In this document: positions 18,988-29,894 of the stretch, one piece after another
How the letters are laid out: each line of letters begins with the position of its first letter
Numbering within the stretch: the stretch's first letter is position 1
DNA from: Agrostemma githago
Taxonomy: Eukaryota > Streptophyta > Magnoliopsida > Caryophyllales > Caryophyllaceae
Length of the DNA: 64,000 bases
Assembly: GCA_958450325.1 (NCBI GenBank)
Contig: OY288250.1
Location: 44,676,683-44,740,682, forward strand
Reading direction: 5' to 3'
Translations under genes and position numbers: made by a program
Notes under the pieces: generated by a model
What the model saw: the letters and a program-made list of their open reading frames with translations, nothing else
Told to the model about the DNA's origin: nothing
Databases searched by the model: none

Positions 18988-19585
18988 TGATGGAGGGATT
19001 TGTCGTGGATCGCAACACCAATAAACCAATCTACCTAAACTAAGTAGAATGGGCAAGTCGGGTCAAACCACAAGGACGGTAAAGGGGAGTTAGACTAGAG
19101 TTTACCTAATCACAAGACAAAGTCACAAGGAAACAAAGGAGAAGAATTATTGATAATGGATTAGACAAAGACGATTACGAGATAGACAAGGACAAACTAA
19201 AACAATGATAAGAACTAAAACTATGACGATGAAAATGGAGACTTCAATAAGGAAAAGGAGTAGGGTTAGGTCGGGTTCATAGATGTAAGAAGCTAGTGGG
19301 AAAAACGAGGATAAGGGTATCACCTAATCGCTAAGGCAAGCTTGTGCTCTCGCAATGAAAAAAAACCTGAGAATTCATGCAAGTTATTACTCCAAACATG
19401 AAGAATCAATCACAAGTCAAGCAAACATCAAGGGAGAAGCAACAAGTAAGAGTAACATGGCCACTTCCACCCTAACAAGCAATTCATCAGACACTCAACA
19501 TGCAAAACAAGTGACAAGCAAGGAGATTGAGAATTGGAGAATTGGAAACCCTAATGGGAGCGTGAAAGGCGATCAACAAGGAGAT
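18988..19585 (-). repeat. Element B 5' LTR, truncated
   Basis: Minus-strand LTR end (CCATCA before the PBS). It contains an AAGTCGGGTC-type block and one GCGAGAGC-like block near 19350, as in the other Athila-like LTRs. About 600 bp remain; the outer part is missing where LINE sequence starts. No dyad array is visible, because that region would be in the lost part. Confidence 0.65.
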
Positions 19586-19610
19586 TGAGAAGGCGATTTT
19601 TGAGGCGGCC

Positions 19611-20780
19611 ATGGCTAGGAATTCCGCCTCAAAAACTAGAGCGAAGCAAGCATCACCATCCAAAGCTAGGTCTTCTATTACAGGTGATGGAATCGAGAAA
19701 CTTAGGCAGAAAGCAAAAGGACCACAGGAAGATGATAGTTTATGTACAAAAGCTATGCACGAATTAAATGAGATGCCAGGACTCAACTTTGAAGACGACG
19801 ATGTTGCTAATGACGTTCCCTGGGTTACGCAGAGGAGCAAGAAAGGAAAAAAGAGCAGTACTGGGGAAAAAATGACGGTTCAAAAGGAAATGATGAAAAC
19901 AGCAGGTTGCAAAACGAAACAGATGAAAACTTGATGCAATTCACGGCTGATGACACAAAACAGGAGGTTTTGTTTTGGGAGCAAGTTGTGTATTGTTATG
20001 TTTTTGGTGCAAACCCCCCTTGGGAGGTCTTGGTGGGATTTATCCGAAGGATATGGAGACAACATTATGTAGACAGAGTGTCCTTTTTGCCAAATGGAGT
20101 GTTTTTAGTGCACTTTAGAGAGGCAAAAGGGAAAGAGGCAGTATTGGGCGGGTTATCATATGTTTGATATCAAACCCCTTATTGTCAAACCTTGGAGTGC
20201 TCGTGTGGATTTGTTAAAAGAAAATGTCAAAATAGTGTCTTCTTGGATACGCTTACATGAGTTGCCTTTGAGATTCTGGGGTAAGTGTCTCCCCACTATA
20301 GCAAGCATGGTGGGCAAATATATAAAGTCGGATCAGGCCACAATTGATAAGACGAGACTTGGTTTTGCAAAAGTGCTTGTGGAACTAAAAATTGGAGAAA
20401 AATTTCCTGATCAAGTAAAATTTCTGGATGAGGAAGGGAAGAAAGTTGTACTGAAGGTGGAATATGACTGGAAACCAACAATATGTGGAAAATGCAAAGG
20501 GCTAGGGCATGAAACAGGATTATGTAGGAGGAATATAAAGAAGGATAATGGCCATGCTCAAAAGAAGGTCTGGAAACCCATACAAAAACCACTGGCTGGA
20601 GTGGCTCACTCTACTGTTAATCCTCCATTAATACAGGTTGGAGTGGATGAGGGGAGGATCGATAAGACTTTTAAAGTAGTGTTGGCTAATGATGAGAGAG
20701 ATGAGGCTCTTGTAGTTACAGAGTCAGTGGTTGAATTGGATGATGGAAACCCTGACCCTCTAATATATCATAATGTTTAA
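19611..20780 (+). pseudogene. LINE ORF1, nucleic-acid-binding protein, two frameshifts
   Basis: Starts MARNSASKTRAKQASPSKA at 19611. The middle part (PWEVLVGFIRRIWRQ, VFLVHFREA) matches the DUF4283 pattern of plant LINE ORF1. A knuckle-like CGKCKGLGHETGLC near 20490-20530 fits zf-CCHC_4. Frame changes occur near 19905 and 20160, so a full product is not possible as it stands. The stop at 20778-20780 overlaps the ATG of ORF2 (ATGTTTAA), the usual tight LINE spacing. The protein would coat LINE RNA. Confidence 0.85.
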
Positions 20781-22385
20781 AATTGGGTTTTGGAATGTTA
20801 GAGGTTTGAATAGTGTAAATAAGCAAATAATTGTTAGAGATTTTGTTAAAAAAACATGAGGTCGATCTGGTTGGATTATTAGAGACCAAAATAAAAAGGG
20901 GAAACTCGAATAATGTGATAGGTAGCCTGCTGGATGGCTGGTGTATTACGACTAATGCTAATAGCCATCCAGGTGGGCGTGTGTGGGTGCTGTGGAAGCC
21001 AGGAGTGTTTGATGTTCAAGTTCTTGCATTGGATGCTCAGTTCATTCACTTACTGGTTACTGTTAAGATCACAAACATGAAATTCTACTTGACAATGATC
21101 TATGCCTTAAATGAAGGTAGTGATAGGAAATGCTTGTGGGAAAGACTAAAAGGATTTGCAGCGCAGATTAATCTCTCTTGGGGGGTGGTAGGAGATTTTA
21201 ACACAGTGATTAGTTGGGATGAAAGATTGGGAGGTGATTCAAACGAGGAAGATATGGAAGATTTTGTAGACTGTATTGATGGCTGCTCACTAATGGATAT
21301 TCAATCGACTGAGTCCTACTTCACATGGATTAATAAACAAGAAGTGGGGAGTAGGAAATACAGCCGTTTGGACAGGTTCTTGATCAATAGTGCTTGGACT
21401 GAGGAGTATACAAATTTATCTGCTCATTTTTTCCACGAAGGTACCCTTGATCATACTCCTTGTGTGGTCAGCTCGCGTCCTTGGGATGGTGGACAACGGA
21501 GAAACTTCAAATACTTCAACATGTGGAGTGGTTCTCCAAGTTTTAAAGATAGGGTGCAGCATCATTGGGGCCAAGAGATTCAGGGTGTTCCTATGTTCTG
21601 CCTCGTGAAGAAACTTAAATCTCTAAAACCAGTTTTGAAGAGGCTTAATTCTGAATGCTACTCAGACATTGAGATTCAGACAGCCATGGCGGAGCAGGAC
21701 CTTGACAGGACTCAGGAGAAATTGGTTCTTAATCCTAATGATATAGCAGCAATAGATGAGGAAATTAACTTTCTTCAACGAGTGAGACAACTGCAGCATG
21801 ATAGGAATAGTTATCTCAAACAAAAGGCAAAGACACATTGAATGGAGGGCGACTCCAATTCTGCATACTTTCATGCTTGCTTGAGACAGAGATACAGTAA
21901 GAACAAAATTACCCAGATTGAAAATATTAAGGGCGTTCAATGTGATACTGTAGAAGCTATACAGGGTGCATTCCAAGATTATTACCAACACTTATTTGGG
22001 ACCTCTATGAGGACTGATCCTGTTCGTAAGGAGATAATGGATATGGGAAATAGATGCAGTCGTGATCATTGAGGACTGCTGCTTGCCCCGGTTTCGAATG
22101 ACGAGATCAAAAGAGTCATGTTCTCGATCCCTAAAGATAAAGCCCCCTGACCGGATGGATATACAAGCGGTTTCTTGAGGGATGCTTGGGAGATTGTAGG
22201 GGATCAAGTGTGTAGTGCGGTTCAGAATTTCTTTCAGACAGGCCTGCTGCTTCAACAAATAAATGCTACCACTTTATCTTTGATTCCTAAACTGGAGAGG
22301 CCTTCCTCTATGACACACTTCAGACCTATCGCCTGCTGCAATACTATATATAAGGTGATCTCAAAACTACTCTGCAATAGGTTAG
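20773..22385 (+). pseudogene. LINE ORF2, endonuclease and partial reverse transcriptase
   Basis: Begins at ATG 20773 (IGFWNVRGLN, the endonuclease start). A frameshift at an A-run near 20850 is followed by the rest of the endonuclease: LLETK, GDFNTVISWDERLGG, SYFTW, SRLDRFL, and LDHTPCVV as a variant of the SDHCP motif. TGA stops occur at 21839-21841, 22070-22072 and near 22148. The RT begins near 22080 (APxSNDEIKRVMFSIP, then LIPKLERPSSMTHFRPIACC) and is cut after YKVISKLLCNRL by the LTR of element E. The catalytic RT motif is not in the window. Confidence 0.9.
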
Positions 22386-23426
22386 TGATGGTAGGGATTT
22401 GTCACGTCCCTAGCCAACAATAAAACACCGACTAACCTAGTGGGTAGCTAGGGCAAGTCGGGATCGTATCCACGAGGACGGTATATCAAGGTTTAGACTA
22501 GGTCGGCCTACAACGAGACTAAATTACCAAACAAACACAAAGAAGCGATAAATGGAAAACTATCAAGGAGGAGGAGTAAGAACTAGACTAATGATCGATC
22601 TAATGAATAAACTAGAAGAACTATGACTAACTAAGACGATGGATCAAATATGGAAAGAAGTGGGGTAGGTCGGGTTCATAGGACTAAAAGGGTAATTGGG
22701 GTGATCAAGGGTATAGGTGTCTCCTAATCGCTAGAGTCGGTCCGGGCTCTCGCAACTTAGACCGATGTCAAGGTGGGTCCGGGCTCTCGCTACTTAGACC
22801 CTAGTCCGCGCTCTCGCGACTAAACTATTCTCAACATTTCCACAAAATAAACAATCAATGAGAAGATGAACACAAGTATGGGAAGCATGGCCACTACAAC
22901 TCACACAAGCATATCAACAAACACATAGAGTGCCTACAATGTGACTAACAACAAAGATGTAACCTTTTCCCCTTAATCAACCCTAATCATCCATAATCTA
23001 CCCCTAATCCCCCTACTAACCCTACAAGACTACTACTCACTCATTATCAAATTACTCATAACATTGACAAGAGAAAACAAACTAAACATCCAAGCATTCA
23101 TTATGAACAACTAACAATAATAAGAATATAAAAAGATGAAACAAGATTGAATAAACAAAGATTAAGAGTAGAGATGATTATACCAACACGATGAAGACGA
23201 ACAGATGCAATCTTGTATAAATAAGAACCCAAATAAAACCCAAGGATGTCAAGCTTGGAGAATTCTTCAAGTATCCTCTTAATACAAGAACTAATTACAA
23301 TGATTAACTAAGAATTAAAGAGAGATTAAAACTAATGAGTGAGAGTAAATCTAGGGTTTTAGATGCTAATGGAGGCTTAAACTAATGTAGGGTAAGATAA
23401 GATGTCTTAAAATTACAAGAAGGGAG

Positions 23427-23435
23427 TATATATAT
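23427..23435 (-). promoter_or_regulatory. TATA box, element E LTR
   Basis: TATATATAT, 54 bp beyond the nearest dyad in transcription direction, as in elements A, C and D. Confidence 0.65.
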
Positions 23436-23488
23436 GGGTACAAGAGTGAAGGAGAAGAAAGAAAAAGAGTTGTGCAGCAGCATCACGG

Positions 23489-23629
23489 TCCCGACCGGGA
23501 CGGATCATCCTGATCGGGACGGCCCTGTCATCCCGACCGGCACGGGATGGTCCCGACCGGGATGGGCTCACAGCAGCCTCCTTCAAAGTGCATCCCATCC
23601 CGAACTGGATGAGGCCATCCCGAACGGGA
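23489..23629 (-). promoter_or_regulatory. U3 array of six dyads, element E
   Basis: Dyads begin (plus coordinates) at 23489, 23508, 23531, 23551, 23598 and 23618. Read in the element's direction the steps are 20, 47, 20, 23, 19, exactly those of element A, although several dyads and most spacers have changed. Confidence 0.8.
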
Positions 23630-23970
23630 TGGGTCTTGTAGGCCTCCCTTAAGAGCTCTTTGGCCCTTCCTTGCCTCTCATGGGCTACCCACCGATTCTC
23701 GGGACTCGGGATCGGGTCTCGGAGGCTCGGGATTGGGTACCAAGGTCTCGGGGTCGATTCCAAGGCCTCGAGTCATCGTTCCTTTATCTCGTTGGCTCCA
23801 AAATGTGTATGTATTGAGTCGGAATCGCTCCAACTCTTCCAAATCGGTCTCGGGAACCTGAAACGAACTAAAGGAAGCATAAGAAGCCCATGAATCGCTC
23901 CAAAGGAGCGATTCCACAAGGAAAAAGGGACCAAAACACAATAAATAGGCACTACAAACTACACTTATCA

Positions 23971-24806
23971 ACTCCCCCACACTTAACCCTTACTCGCCCT
24001 CGAGTAAGCACACACTAACTACTAAACTAGCCGAAAGGGTATTAGCGCACCCTACGCCCCTTCAAGTCACGCGAGTGCACATAGAGGAAAAGTGCACTCC
24101 GCAAGGCAAGTCGGGTCTTGCGACAAAACTGTGGATGCAACCGGACACAAAACACATAAACAAACAAACACACAAACAAACACATAGACGGTTGCACCCA
24201 AAACAAAAGAAATACCGCTTCCCTCTAAAAGCGGTGAATGAAACACCGTTTTAGGACTCGAGGTAAGTGACAACGTTCCCAAGCTAGCATTACAAACCAA
24301 GGTGGACTAAACCCTAATAGTATGACGATAAAGCAACAAGAACGTTGGTGACTTACCTAGGTCCTCCTAACTTTCTAAAAACGTACTACGGGACGATCGG
24401 CGGAGTGGAAAAGTGAGGAACCACGGTGTTTGTCGACACTGTAGGTAAGTGAGACCCCGCCCCCTTTAGCGTGAGCCAAGAGGGTCGTCCCGTGTCCAAG
24501 ACCGCCTAACTAGTCCAAGTAAAAAGGTGGGAAACATGCAAAATGAGGGAAGACCGACTTATGCCGCTATCATCCTTCCTCGGGACTCGGTCCTTTGGTA
24601 GGCTCTTCACGACAAAAGTCGGAAAAAGGCTTATTTTTGTGGGGATTTCTTTTTGTGAGACGGGTTTTCTTTTGGCATTTTCTTTCTTTTCGTCGTTTTC
24701 GCTTTGTTTGTTGTCATGCCATTTTTTTTTCTTCTTTTCTATTTTCTTTTTGGCTTTTGTGCCTTTTCTTTTTCTTCATTTCTTTTCTTTCTTTCAATTT
24801 CGGTTA
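23971..24806 (-). other. Element E interior fragment and polypurine tract
   Basis: Polypurine tract GTTAAGTGTGGGGGAGT (minus, 23987-23971) followed by non-coding sequence homologous to the last 0.8 kb of the element A interior. No coding frame. Confidence 0.75.
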
Positions 24807-25713
24807 GGTAGATTAGTTTTGCCTATTATCTCAATTTTGATTAGGGTTTGATGAATTTGGTTGAATTGGGATTAAATTTATTAATTAGGATTTGAGTGAT
24901 GTGTGATTAGTTGGAAATGCTAGGGTTATAGACCGTTCTCCCGGATATTCCCATACTTCTCTTGCGTAATGTTGCTCGATTAGTGTTTGTGATGATGTGG
25001 GAGACTCCTTTGTCGCTTTTTGTGAGCTAAAATGACCTCTAGGGCCTTCCGTGAGGTTTTGTGTGACTTACGACGGACCAAAAGGTGTCGTAACAATGCC
25101 GGATTTTCCCGAAACCACTTCCATCGTGATCGGGGTCGAAAATAGTTGTTAGAGGTGCTTTCGGAGTTTTGATATCTCTATCCGAAAATTTGATCTTATT
25201 TGACCTGTTTAAGCTGTTTCTGTCTTACCTAAGCCATGGATTCTTGTGTTTTGTTCTGTTAAATTGGGGTTAAATTGATGAATTAGGGTTTTCGTAAATT
25301 GGGATTAAATTGTGATTACATTTGCTATTAAATTCGGTGATTAATTTTTTATATATTTATTTATTTTTAGTCTGATGTTTGTAATATCTGATTTATTTCA
25401 ATTTATTGAAGTTATTATTGGTAGTTATATATTGTTAATTTTGATTAGGTAGATTGTTAATGTAAGCTTAGGGTAGTCAATTCTAAATTTTAGCGTATAT
25501 ATAGTTAATATGTTAAGGTCAATTCTAAATTAATAAGACATTTGGGTTTACTTTGATGTATTTGTGATTAAATTGAGAAAATTCAGTTATTGAAATTAAG
25601 TTAGAGAAATTAAGTTTAAGTTAAATGGTGATTAAATTTTTGTTTAGTAAGTCTTAAATTAAGTTAAGGAAATTAAACTTTAACTTGTTATATATATTTT
25701 TTGAACATAGAAA
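24807..25713. other. AT-rich stretch before the CACTA F transposase
   Basis: No ORF, repeat end or known motif that I can name. GATTAGGG/TTAAATTG-type runs are common. It probably belongs to the 5' part of CACTA F, but no CACTA terminal repeat was found, so the left end of F is undefined. Confidence 0.4.
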
Positions 25714-28077
25714 ATGAAGAGAATTGAACGGAAATGGATGTATAAGGGAAGAATTGATAAGAAGAGACGTCCCACCATCGAATTTTTGAGGGGTGTTGAA
25801 TCATTTGTCGTGGTTGCTAAAAAGTCACTAGACTATGTATCGAGAGGGGAAGTTAAGTGTACGTGTACTAAATGCAGGAACCAAATATTTTTTGAGGTCA
25901 TTGTGGTTAAGGAATTTGTCATCTATAATGGATTTTCACCCGATTATTATCATTGGATTTGTCATGGTGAGCCATCTCATTATGAGGAACCCGAAAACCG
26001 ACGAAATGAGGGGGGGTTGAGAGGTATGATAGTTGACGTTGTGGAGTGCAACTTGTTCAATAACGATAACACATATAGGAATGACGACTCACCTAACCCA
26101 CGAGACTCACCCAACCCACAAGACTCACCTAACCCACAAGAGCCTAACCCACTAGCAAAGGCGTTTTTCGAAATGTTGAATGCTTCGGAGAAACTGTTAT
26201 ACTGAGGTTGCGATGTGACTTTGTTAGAAGTCGCGTCTATGGTAGTTAGCCTTAAATGTGAGTTCAACCTACCATTTACTTGTGTCGATGGTATTGTTGC
26301 CTTGCTTGAGAGACTCATCCCAAAAGACAATATCATGACCCGAACTTTCTACACCATTAAAAAAGTTGTAAAGGGCCTTCAACTCCCGCATGAAAAGACT
26401 GAAGCTTGTCCAGACGGATGCATGTTATTTTGGAAGGACGATGCGATGCTTGATGAATGTAGGAGATGTGGTAAGGGTAGGTATAAGACGTTTGAGGGGG
26501 ATATTGTTTTGAGGGGTAGGAAAGGGAAAAGCAGTGTTAGGGGTAAGAAACCGATCCCAACCAGTCAGCTTAAGTACTTCCCTATTGCACCTAGACTTCA
26601 GAAATTGTATGCCACAAGAACCATAGCGGAGCAAATGAGGTGGCATAAGGAGGACATTAGTGTACCAGGGAAGATGTGTCATCCGAGTGATGGTGAGGAG
26701 TGGAAGCGTTTCGATAGACTACATCCCCACTTTGCGTTACAACCCGGAAATGTAAGGCTTGGGTTGTGTACTGATCGATTTGCACCTCTCTGCCAATTTG
26801 GTAAGTCGTACTTTTGCTGGCATGTGATGATCACACCTCATAACCTACCTCCTTGGTTGTGTTTGAAGCAGCCTTTCATCTTCCTATCTCTTATTGTGCC
26901 TGGACCCAAAAACTCGAAAAATCATTTGGATGTTTACTTGCAACCTGTTATTGAGGAATTGAAACAACTGTGGGAGGTAGGGGTGGAAACTTATGATGTC
27001 TCTTTGAGACAAAACTTTCAGTTGAAAGCAACTGTGTTGTGGACTATAAACGACTTTCCCGCATATGGTATGCTCTCGGGGTGGTCTACTGCGGGTCAGA
27101 AAGCATGTCCGTGTTGTATGGATGAGAGCAAAGTTTTTTATCTTCCAAATTCTAGTAAAATTACTTGGTTTGACTGTCATAGGTAGTTCCTACCAGATGG
27201 TCACCCATATAGAAAGAATAAGAAGGCATTCAAGAAAGGCGAGTTTATGCTTGACGACGCACCTGATCGACTCACAGGAGATGAAATATGGGAGTTGATT
27301 TCCGATTACCCGTCCACTGATGACGGAACCGAGCAGGAGTTCAAAGACGTGAAAAAGTTGAAAAATTAGTTGGTTTGACTGGAACCGGTACTCGGTGAAC
27401 GGGTTCACACATTCAATTACGGGAAGAACAAGGCTAGATGCAATTCTGATGTGAGTGTGTCATCTTTTGATGGTGATGAGTACTATGGTATTTTAGAGGA
27501 TATTCTGGAGTTATGTTATGCTGGTAAAGAACGGGGGTATAGAGCTGTGATATTCAAATGTGAGTGGAAAGACAGCTCAGTGAACGGGACCCGAGTACAT
27601 GAACGTTACAAGATTGTGGAAGTTAATCAGACCAGGAAATATCCTACGTACGATCCGTTCATACTTGCGCATCAGGCAAAGCAAGTCTACTTTGCTTCTT
27701 AGCCGTACACGAAAAACGACAGAAATCAAAGTCAGTGGTGGGCAGTCTATACGACTAAACCACGGGGACAAATAGACAGTTCTCTCTTCCAGGAAGATGC
27801 GGCTTCAAATGGTACACGCTTATCTCTAAGTGAAGAGACCATATTCTCCAGTGAAGATAAAAATGAAGGGGCAGAGGAAGATTTAGAGGATGATAACGAT
27901 ATCGATGGACTACGAGATTACATGGCTACGGATGTTTGGGAGATCCTTAAGGAGGATGACGGATACGATGAAGAGAATTTGGAGGATGATCAAGTGGAGG
28001 GCGAGGAGACGGAGGAGGAAGATAAGACTGAGGAAGATGAGGGTGACGACAATAACGACAGCGAAGATGACTACTAG
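25714..28077 (+). pseudogene. CACTA F TNP2-type transposase, one 788-codon frame with five stops
   Basis: N-terminus matches the transposase-associated domain (RKWMYKGRIDKKRR, CTCTKCRNQ, GFSPDYYHWICHGE). The middle matches Transposase_21: YTIKKVVKGLQLPHEKTEAC, ACPDGCMLFWKDD, QMRWHKEDISVPGKMCHPSD, NVRLGLCTDRFAP, LPPWLCLKQPF, VYLQPVIEELKQLW, WTINDFPAYGMLSGW. The C-terminus resembles DUF4216 (DEYYGILEDILELCYAG, VIFKCEW, PFILAHQAKQVYF) and ends in an acidic tail. The region usually found between Transposase_21 and DUF4216 is missing, so it is shorter than full TNP2 proteins. In-frame stops lie at 26203 (TGA), 27184 (TAG), 27367 (TAG), 27376 (TGA) and 27700 (TAG), with no frameshift. An active copy would bind CACTA ends and catalyse excision. 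Confidence 0.9.
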
Positions 28078-28198
28078 AGTTGTTGTAGTAGGTTATATTG
28101 ATCATTGTGTTAATTATTTGGTACATTATTTTAATCAAGTTAGATTGTAATTGCTAATTGTTGTTGACATTGTTTAATTTGTTGCAAGGTTAAGATGG
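28078..28198 (+). other. CACTA F spacer between the two transposition genes, ends in TSD GATGG
   Basis: Short AT-rich spacer after the TNP2 frame. Its last five bases (28194-28198, GATGG) are the target duplication of element C and contain the ATG of the following gene. Confidence 0.6.
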
Positions 28199-28504
28199 TG
28201 ATAAGTTGTTTTGTAGCGTTTATCTCACGTGTTTGGTCCCGCTTTATTTTGTGAAATTTCTCTTTAGAGCGGTTTCGAGGCTACTTACACTTCTTCTAGC
28301 TTGTTTTAGGTTCCTAATGCTCATCATGGAGAAGTGGAACGATTCCATCTCGTTTACGATGCATATGGAGCCAATGAAGAGAATGAAGAGAAGCGACGAT
28401 GATTCGGTGACTTAGACTCGATCCCGAGTCCCTTGGAGCCCATTTGAGAATATCCCGAGCACCGAGCATCGATAAGAATCCAAGGAAGAGCAAATAAGGA
28501 CCCA

Positions 28505-28625
28505 TCACGACGGGGAAGGACCCATCACGACCGGGAAGGACCCTTCACGGTCGGGATGAGAAGACGAGAAGAAACAAGCCACTGTAGGATGATCCCGACC
28601 GAGACCACCCCCATCCCGGATGGGA
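28505..28625 (+). promoter_or_regulatory. U3 dyad array, element C 5' LTR
   Basis: Dyads begin at 28505, 28525, 28545, 28593 and 28614 (steps 20, 20, 48, 21), mostly TCACGACCGGGA-like. Two 21-bp units seen in the partner LTR are absent here. Confidence 0.75.
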
Positions 28626-28678
28626 CGGGCCCAGCTCGCACTCCGCTTCATTCTTTCATTCCCCTCACTTATGGAACC

Positions 28679-28686
28679 CTATATAT
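28679..28686 (+). promoter_or_regulatory. TATA box, element C 5' LTR
   Basis: CTATATATACCC, 55 bp after the last dyad. Confidence 0.65.
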
Positions 28687-29709
28687 ACCCCCCCCCCCCC
28701 CTCTTATATTGTTTTAAGAAGGGAGAAAATCCTAGATATACTTTAGGATAGATTAGCTTATATTAATGTAGATTAGCTTAATTCCTCCTTAATTACTCCT
28801 TAATCTTAGTTTAATCCTTGTTGAATCTTTGTATTATTGAAGACCTATTGGTGGATTTCTCTATTGACAACATTGAATTCCATTTATTTGGGTTGGATTT
28901 AATCAAAGATCCTTTCTTTTCCTTCTACTTTCCATTTGTTGGTATAATTCTCTTCTCCTCTTTCTTTCTCTAGCTTAATCTTGTTCATTTAGTTTTAGTC
29001 ATTCTTTATGCCAAGTTCTCTTCTTCCTTTCACTATGAATGCACTTATCATGTTGTTTGTTGTGATTGTGAATGTGGATTGCATTGGAATGAGTAGTGAG
29101 TAGTCTTTTGCTAGGGTTAGTAAGGGGATTGGGTGCTTTCATGGGTGATTAAGGGTTTGTTTAGATTGTTGGTGGAAGTTTTGGTTGCTTCTTAGTTGTA
29201 TGCATAGATCATGTTTGATGAAATGCTTGAATAACTTGTAGTTGCAAATGCATGTTTTCTTGCCTTCTTCTTGTGGCCTTGTATGTGCTAGGATGGGTTC
29301 ATGCGCGAGAGCGAGGAACCTTTAGGTAGGTTTTGGAGCGAGAGCCCGGATTATACCTAGATAGCTTGACTACCCCTTCACCTTTGCTCTCCCTTGATCA
29401 TCTCATCACCCTTGAACCCAACCTAATCCTAGTTCTTTCCTTATTGATTTTCTCTTCATCTTAGTTATTATTCCTCTAGTTAGTTGAATCTTTTAGCTTT
29501 AGTTGTTATACTTAGCTTATTCTTAGTCATAGTTTTATCCCCCTTCATTGTTTTAGTTGTTTAGCTTTGTTGACATAGTCTAGTCCTTAGGTGAACTCTA
29601 GTCTAACCCCTACCGTCTTCGTGATTTGACCCGACTTGCCCTAGCTACCTAGTTAGGATTAGTTGGTTTTATTTGGTGTCGGGATTCACGACAAATCCTA
29701 CTATCAATT

Positions 29710-29727
29710 TGGCGCCGTTGCCGGGGA
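29710..29727 (+). other. Primer-binding site of element C, tRNA-Asp type
   Basis: TGGCGCCGTTGCCGGGGA, 3 bp after the LTR; full match to the tRNA-Asp 3' end. Confidence 0.88.
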
Positions 29728-29894
29728 TCGGTGCTAGTTTAGACTTTGTTTGCCTATTTACTTGACTTTGTCTTTGTTTTTGTGTTTTTCTTTGTGTTCC
29801 TTTGCTTCTTGTGTGTGTGAAGTTTATTTACTTCTTGTCTAGTGCCCAAAAAGCACTGGACTTCTCACGTTTGCTCCTAGTCTACAATTTGTGC

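Larger units (their letters stand above)
17388..19585 (-). mobile_element. Element B, Athila-type retrotransposon, 5' part
   Basis: Minus strand: partial LTR (about 19585-18988), tRNA-Asp type primer-binding site (18984-18967), a leader, then gag (18811-17388) cut by Tat2. The rest of the element is outside the window and the outer LTR end is lost at the LINE junction. This is the only Athila-type copy here with a recognisable gag, and it links elements A and C to that lineage. Confidence 0.8.
19586..22385 (+). mobile_element. LINE (L1-type non-LTR retrotransposon), 3' part replaced by element E
   Basis: ORF1 with a DUF4283-like region and a CCHC-type knuckle is followed by ORF2 with an endonuclease and the start of a reverse transcriptase. 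It is interrupted at 22385 within the RT. No remaining LINE sequence or poly-A tail is visible right of element E. Several stops and frameshifts show decay. Confidence 0.88.
22386..23970 (-). repeat. Element E LTR (3' LTR, minus strand)
   Basis: Minus strand begins TGATAAGTGTAG at 23970, directly after ACTCCCCCACACTTAAC (polypurine tract, read on +), and ends at TACCATCA (22386). It contains dyads (23489-23629), TATA (23427-23435) and GCGAGAGCCCGG-type blocks (22740-22820), in the same order as element A. Confidence 0.88.
22386..24806 (-). mobile_element. Element E, Athila-like element, 3' half only (minus strand)
   Basis: Minus-strand order: interior fragment (24806-23971), polypurine tract (23987-23971), LTR (23970-22386). 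The interior matches element A from about 4930 onward, including the AAGAAAAAG tract and CAGTGTCGAC-like blocks, and then stops abruptly near 24806. The 5' LTR, PBS and ORF are absent. It is inserted in the LINE RT at 22385. Confidence 0.8.
28199..29706 (+). repeat. Element C 5' LTR
   Basis: 1508 bp, TGATAAGTTG to CTATCA. Contains five dyads, a TATA box with a long C-run after it (28687-28702) and one GCGAGAGCCCGG block near 29338. Confidence 0.92.

Noticed and set aside
20296..20592. Minus-strand ORF over LINE ORF1
   Set aside because: Shadow frame of a recognised coding region.
28687..28704. Long C-run as a G-quadruplex or assembly gap mark
   Set aside because: It replaces the usual short C-run after the TATA and is most likely slippage; one homopolymer does not support more.
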